Below are positions 60,600-64,000 of a stretch of 64,000 nt of DNA, piece by piece. Each line of letters begins with the position of its first letter. Within the stretch, counting starts at the first letter, position 1. A program made the position numbers and the translations under genes. Under the pieces are notes generated by a model. That model searched no databases, was not told the origin of the DNA, and saw only the letters and a list, made by a program, of their open reading frames with translations. The stretch lies in assembly GCF_905220365.1 (NCBI RefSeq), contig NC_061143.1:7998001-8062000 (forward strand), read 5' to 3'. Source of the stretch: Vanessa cardui (taxonomy: Eukaryota > Arthropoda > Insecta > Lepidoptera > Nymphalidae).

Positions 60600-63366
60600 T
60601 TAGAGTATCGTATCTCTTGGTTGGGATAAATATTTCTTTTGGCCGTCGCAAATCTGTGCCTCGATGGGACGAAACACTGAAACGTCAGGAAGAAATTAAG
60701 CTCTAAATTAAAGTATCTGATACTGTGATAGTAAAACGCATTTTAAATTATTTTACAATAAACATCTTTTATAAATATCTCGCCTGTGAAAAAAACTACG
60801 CTTCAAACCTCGCATTCATGTGGAAAATTTTATGCAATACATTCATACAGATTATATAACCGCCTTTTTCATTCACCGCTAGACACAATAAATATAAGCG
60901 TATAATAAATACTTGGACATAATAGGAACATGTATATAAACCTTTTCAAATCGGCTAATTCAAATATAAATTATATTTATGATGTTATACGATTATCAAT
61001 GTCAAAAAGACCTAAAACTCAGGTTCAATTTCACACAGCCCTACCACCAAGTATTTAATATATAGTAGGTATCACTCATCAGATATTTTACCGCCAAATA
61101 ACAGTACTCAGTATTGTTATGTTCCGGTTTGAAGGGTGAGTGAGCCAGTGTAACTACAGGCACAAGAAACATAACACGTTAGTTCCCAAGTTTGGCGCAT
61201 TGGCGATGAAAGGAATGGTTAATCTTTCTAACAGCGCCATTGTCTATGGGCGGTGGTGATCATTTACCATCAGGTGGTCTATATTCTCGTCCGCCAACCC
61301 AATGCATAAAAAATACTAATCACATCACATACATTTCAGTCTTTAAGTAAGATAAAATACTTACTGCCTCGCTTTTCGCAGTTAATTTTGTACAAAGTGC
61401 ACAAATCCTCAAACTCAGCAAGGAATGTTTGCATGTTGTCGAATCCGCAAACTTTATCGCCACCCGGCGTACAAGTTCTTAGTTTATAACAGTAGTACTT
61501 AGCGAACTTCTCCCTTATTGACGGACTATCTTCATATGAAGGATGCTAAAATAACATGAGTGTTAGTTGTTATGCTCATTGATGTTCAACTATTGGCAGA
61601 AGACTTCTGGTTACGATTTTTAAATCTAAGAAGCTAATAATAATAAAGCTGTTAGATATAATGAACGAAAATATCTTAGTACATCTCCAGTATCTGGTAA
61701 GTACAATTTCAGAAACGAAAATATGTATAAATTATATCAAGCGCTAGAACAGGCCTGAAAATTCTATAGATTGCTATTCTATATATTGTTATACAAAACG
61801 AGCATATTAAGTCAAATAAAAAAGTGGCTGCATTAACAAAATGAGAACTCAGATTAATAATTCTATTGAAATATCCTGTGATACTATATTTAACATGGCA
61901 AATGTTCAAACAATAAACTTTGTCTTATTTTATCTTATTTAAGTTAATAGCAATACATTTTATTAATATTTGTTTCACTACATTAAGATTATCGTTATTA
62001 TTAACATAGTTTATTATAATTCTGTTAATATTATAGATTAATAATGAATGAGTTACTTACATTAGTAAGCGCAGAAATTTCCACATTGAGTAATGATAAT
62101 ACTGAAATATTTTATATATATTAAAAATTTAATTTAATTAAACTCTCAATTTCCATCATGAAAGGAAACAATAATTCATTTATCTTTTAAGCAGACATTT
62201 TGTAAAATTGCTTACTTATTAAAATGATGTAATTTACCGAAAAATAAATCCGTTCAAAACGTTGCATATACATAAAACACATAAGAAGTAACAACTTACC
62301 GACAAATAAATTATTGTTAAGTCAGTAATAAAATATGAAATTGATCTAAACTTCAAACCGATATTTAACTACGTATTGTCTTTTGGACAAATACTCTAGT
62401 TTCTGAAATTAATTTTATCATAAGCTCTCCATTCGTATGAATTATAAAATATATCTGGTATAAAATAATATAAAATTATATTAGTACTAGTTTTGATTAT
62501 GGCCATATAAATGTATACTCTTATGTAGAGTGTTATCAATGTGAGATTTAAAGATTTAGATGAAGTTTGACCAATCACAAAGTTGGAATATATAATTATG
62601 TTTTTGATATGAAGCTGTAGCATATCAACTTCAATTTATATCATGTAATTGCTATACATTTGAGATAATGTATATTTTTGCGCTTGTGGTTTTGAATATT
62701 AGGTCTCAAGCAAATTCACACATCTGAAACTCTTCTATATAAACCATTACAAACACAAATTAAATCAATTCGTCATCGCCGATATTTATTCGTTTAAGTT
62801 CACACACACACACATACACACATTACATCATTAAGATCGCTTATGTCGGATTAGCCGTTTTCACGAGACTTTTTAAATGGATTGGGCGCCAAATATTTAT
62901 CAGTTACACAAACGATCACAGATCTATAGAATATAATATATTAACATTTTTTATAGAAAATCTAAATAAACATTACTAATATTGGACAAATTATTCGTTC
63001 AAAATGCGTGTTTTAAAAAATCTACATTTCAGGGTAAAATGAATATTCACCCATATAAATTACTTGCAAGATATTTCTGAATGATGTCCTAGTTGTATCA
63101 AAAAAAATTATTCATAGATATTACCGTTCTACTATAAAATACGTTATTATTAGTTATTCTATACTAATATTATATACTTAACGGAAAACTTTGTAATCTC
63201 CGAAACAAATGATCCTAATATAAAGTATATTCCTCAGTATTTTATTCATAATAAGAATATATTAACACCGTATTATTTTCTTTATAAATAAATGCCACCC
63301 GCGCGAAGCTGGGACGGCTCGTATATAATATTTCTTACCTATACAAATATTACACAAGAAGTACAT
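60600..63366 (-). CDS. Small secreted Kazal-like protein (gene C)
   Basis: Four exons on the minus strand: 63339-63366, 62061-62101, 61365-61545, 60600-60676, GT-AG with matching phases, 108 residues. A clear signal peptide (MYFLCNICIVLSLLNVEISA) predicts secretion. The cysteine exon is longer at its start than in A and B (HPSYEDSPSIREKFAKYYC) and continues TCTPGGDKVCGF, LCTLYKINCEK. The last exon begins MFRPIEAQIC and adds a polar tail. Spacing is C-x5-C-x7-C-G-x14-C-x6-C with the sixth Cys in the last exon, as in A and B. The usual P1 position is Pro, unfavourable for a standard serine-protease inhibitor. Introns have collected a family-3 repeat and SINE debris. AATAAA on the minus strand at 60560-60565. 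Same gene family as A and B, 37 kb or more from them. Confidence 0.8.
60790..60930 (-). mobile_element. Decayed SINE family 1 relic
   Basis: CCTCGCATTCATGTGGAAAA and TTTTTCATTCACCGCTAGAC follow the complement of the SINE body. In the last intron of gene C. Confidence 0.4.
61035..61310 (-). repeat. Dispersed repeat (family 3), near-full copy
   Basis: From CACAGCCCTACCACCAAGTA to CATCAGGTGGTCTATATTCT. Complement of the copy at 52925-53217 with good similarity throughout. In the last intron of gene C. Confidence 0.75.
62800..62823. repeat. (AC)n microsatellite
   Basis: CACACACACACACATACACACA, in the first intron of gene C. Confidence 0.8.
63288..63322 (-). repeat. Short family 5-like repeat piece
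   Basis: GCCACCCGCGCGAAGCTGGG resembles the complement of the cap of family 5 (GCCCGTGGCTTCGCTCGC at 44.4 kb). Sits 17 bp from the first exon of gene C. Confidence 0.35.
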
Positions 63367-63732
63367 TTGAAACGATTGAGACTTTTCGTAAACAAAAGGC
63401 TTTTGGTCTTAGTCTTAGTAATAAATGGACTGAAATGAAAAGCAAACTAAACGCTCAATTGAATTTAATGTCTCCTGCAGAACTTCAAATTTGTGACGGT
63501 GAAATCTGTAAAGAGTATGACTATTAGAAATTAACTGCATTCGTTCCGCTGTTGTTCTTTGATTTCAGTTCTTCTGTAATGAAAGATTTTTGTATATCTA
63601 TTTTTGTCATCATTATCTAGTAATATAACAAATATATTCAATTTATAACTAAAACTAGAAACAATAATTTGTTTGAGAATATTAATTTTAATATGTATAT
63701 TTTTTTATTTGGTTAAATATTTCATCACCGAT

Positions 63733-64000
63733 ATACAACAAACAACAACAACAGCCTGTAAATTCCCACTGCTGGGCTAAAGGCCTTCTCTCCCTTTGAG
63801 AAGAAGGTTTGGAACATATTCCACCACGCTGTTCCAATGCGGATTGGTGGAATACACATGTGGCAGAATTTCTATGAAATTTGTCACATGCAGGTTTCCT
63901 CACGACGTTTTCCTTCACCGCTGAGCACGAGATGAATTATAAAGACAAATTAAGCACATGAATCAGCGGTGCTTGCCTGGGTTTGAACCCGCAATCATCG
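63733..64000 (-). mobile_element. tRNA-derived SINE (family 1), cut by window end
   Basis: (TTG)n tail at the left, body and B-box complement GGGTTTGAACCC. The A box lies beyond the window. Otherwise close to the young copies. Confidence 0.92.

Overview
This is a eukaryotic, intron-rich, AT-rich nuclear window. It reads as lepidopteran, most likely a butterfly: two single-copy insect neuronal/tracheal genes lie in a sea of tRNA-derived SINEs with (TTG)n tails, fragments of LINEs carrying a reverse-transcriptase C-terminus, and short TIR elements. No bacterial-style genes, rRNA, functional tRNA or CRISPR array was seen. All gene models were built by hand from splice sites, reading-frame phase and protein similarity.

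Left part (1-5640): a neuronal synaptobrevin (n-syb/VAMP2-like) gene on the minus strand. Five exons give the N-terminus, SNARE motif and most of the membrane anchor. The initiator ATG is split by the first intron (AT|G). After the anchor exon there are two phase-compatible endings, a short one and a two-exon longer one. A GC-rich block with an NRF1/Ewg-type palindrome lies upstream.

Middle-left (5641-32857): repeats and GC-rich noncoding patches, plus two small secreted Kazal-like genes that diverge from each other (14.6-16.0 kb minus; 20.4-23.1 kb plus). At 29.9-30.2 kb there is an unrecognised open frame.

Centre (32858-46791): a complete dysfusion (dys; NPAS4-type bHLH-PAS transcription factor) gene on the plus strand. 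It has an 11-nt first coding exon, a 5.5-kb first intron and 11 coding exons giving 540 residues. A phase-compatible alternative last exon with its own AATAAA lies in intron 7 and would give a protein cut inside PAS-B.

Right part (46792-64000): repeats, then a third Kazal-like gene (60.6-63.4 kb, minus). The three Kazal-like genes share four-exon architecture and the phases flanking the cysteine exon but have strongly diverged sequences. They look like a fast-evolving, little-described secreted family scattered around dys. They are the best candidate for something new here, together with the alternative ends of dys and n-syb.
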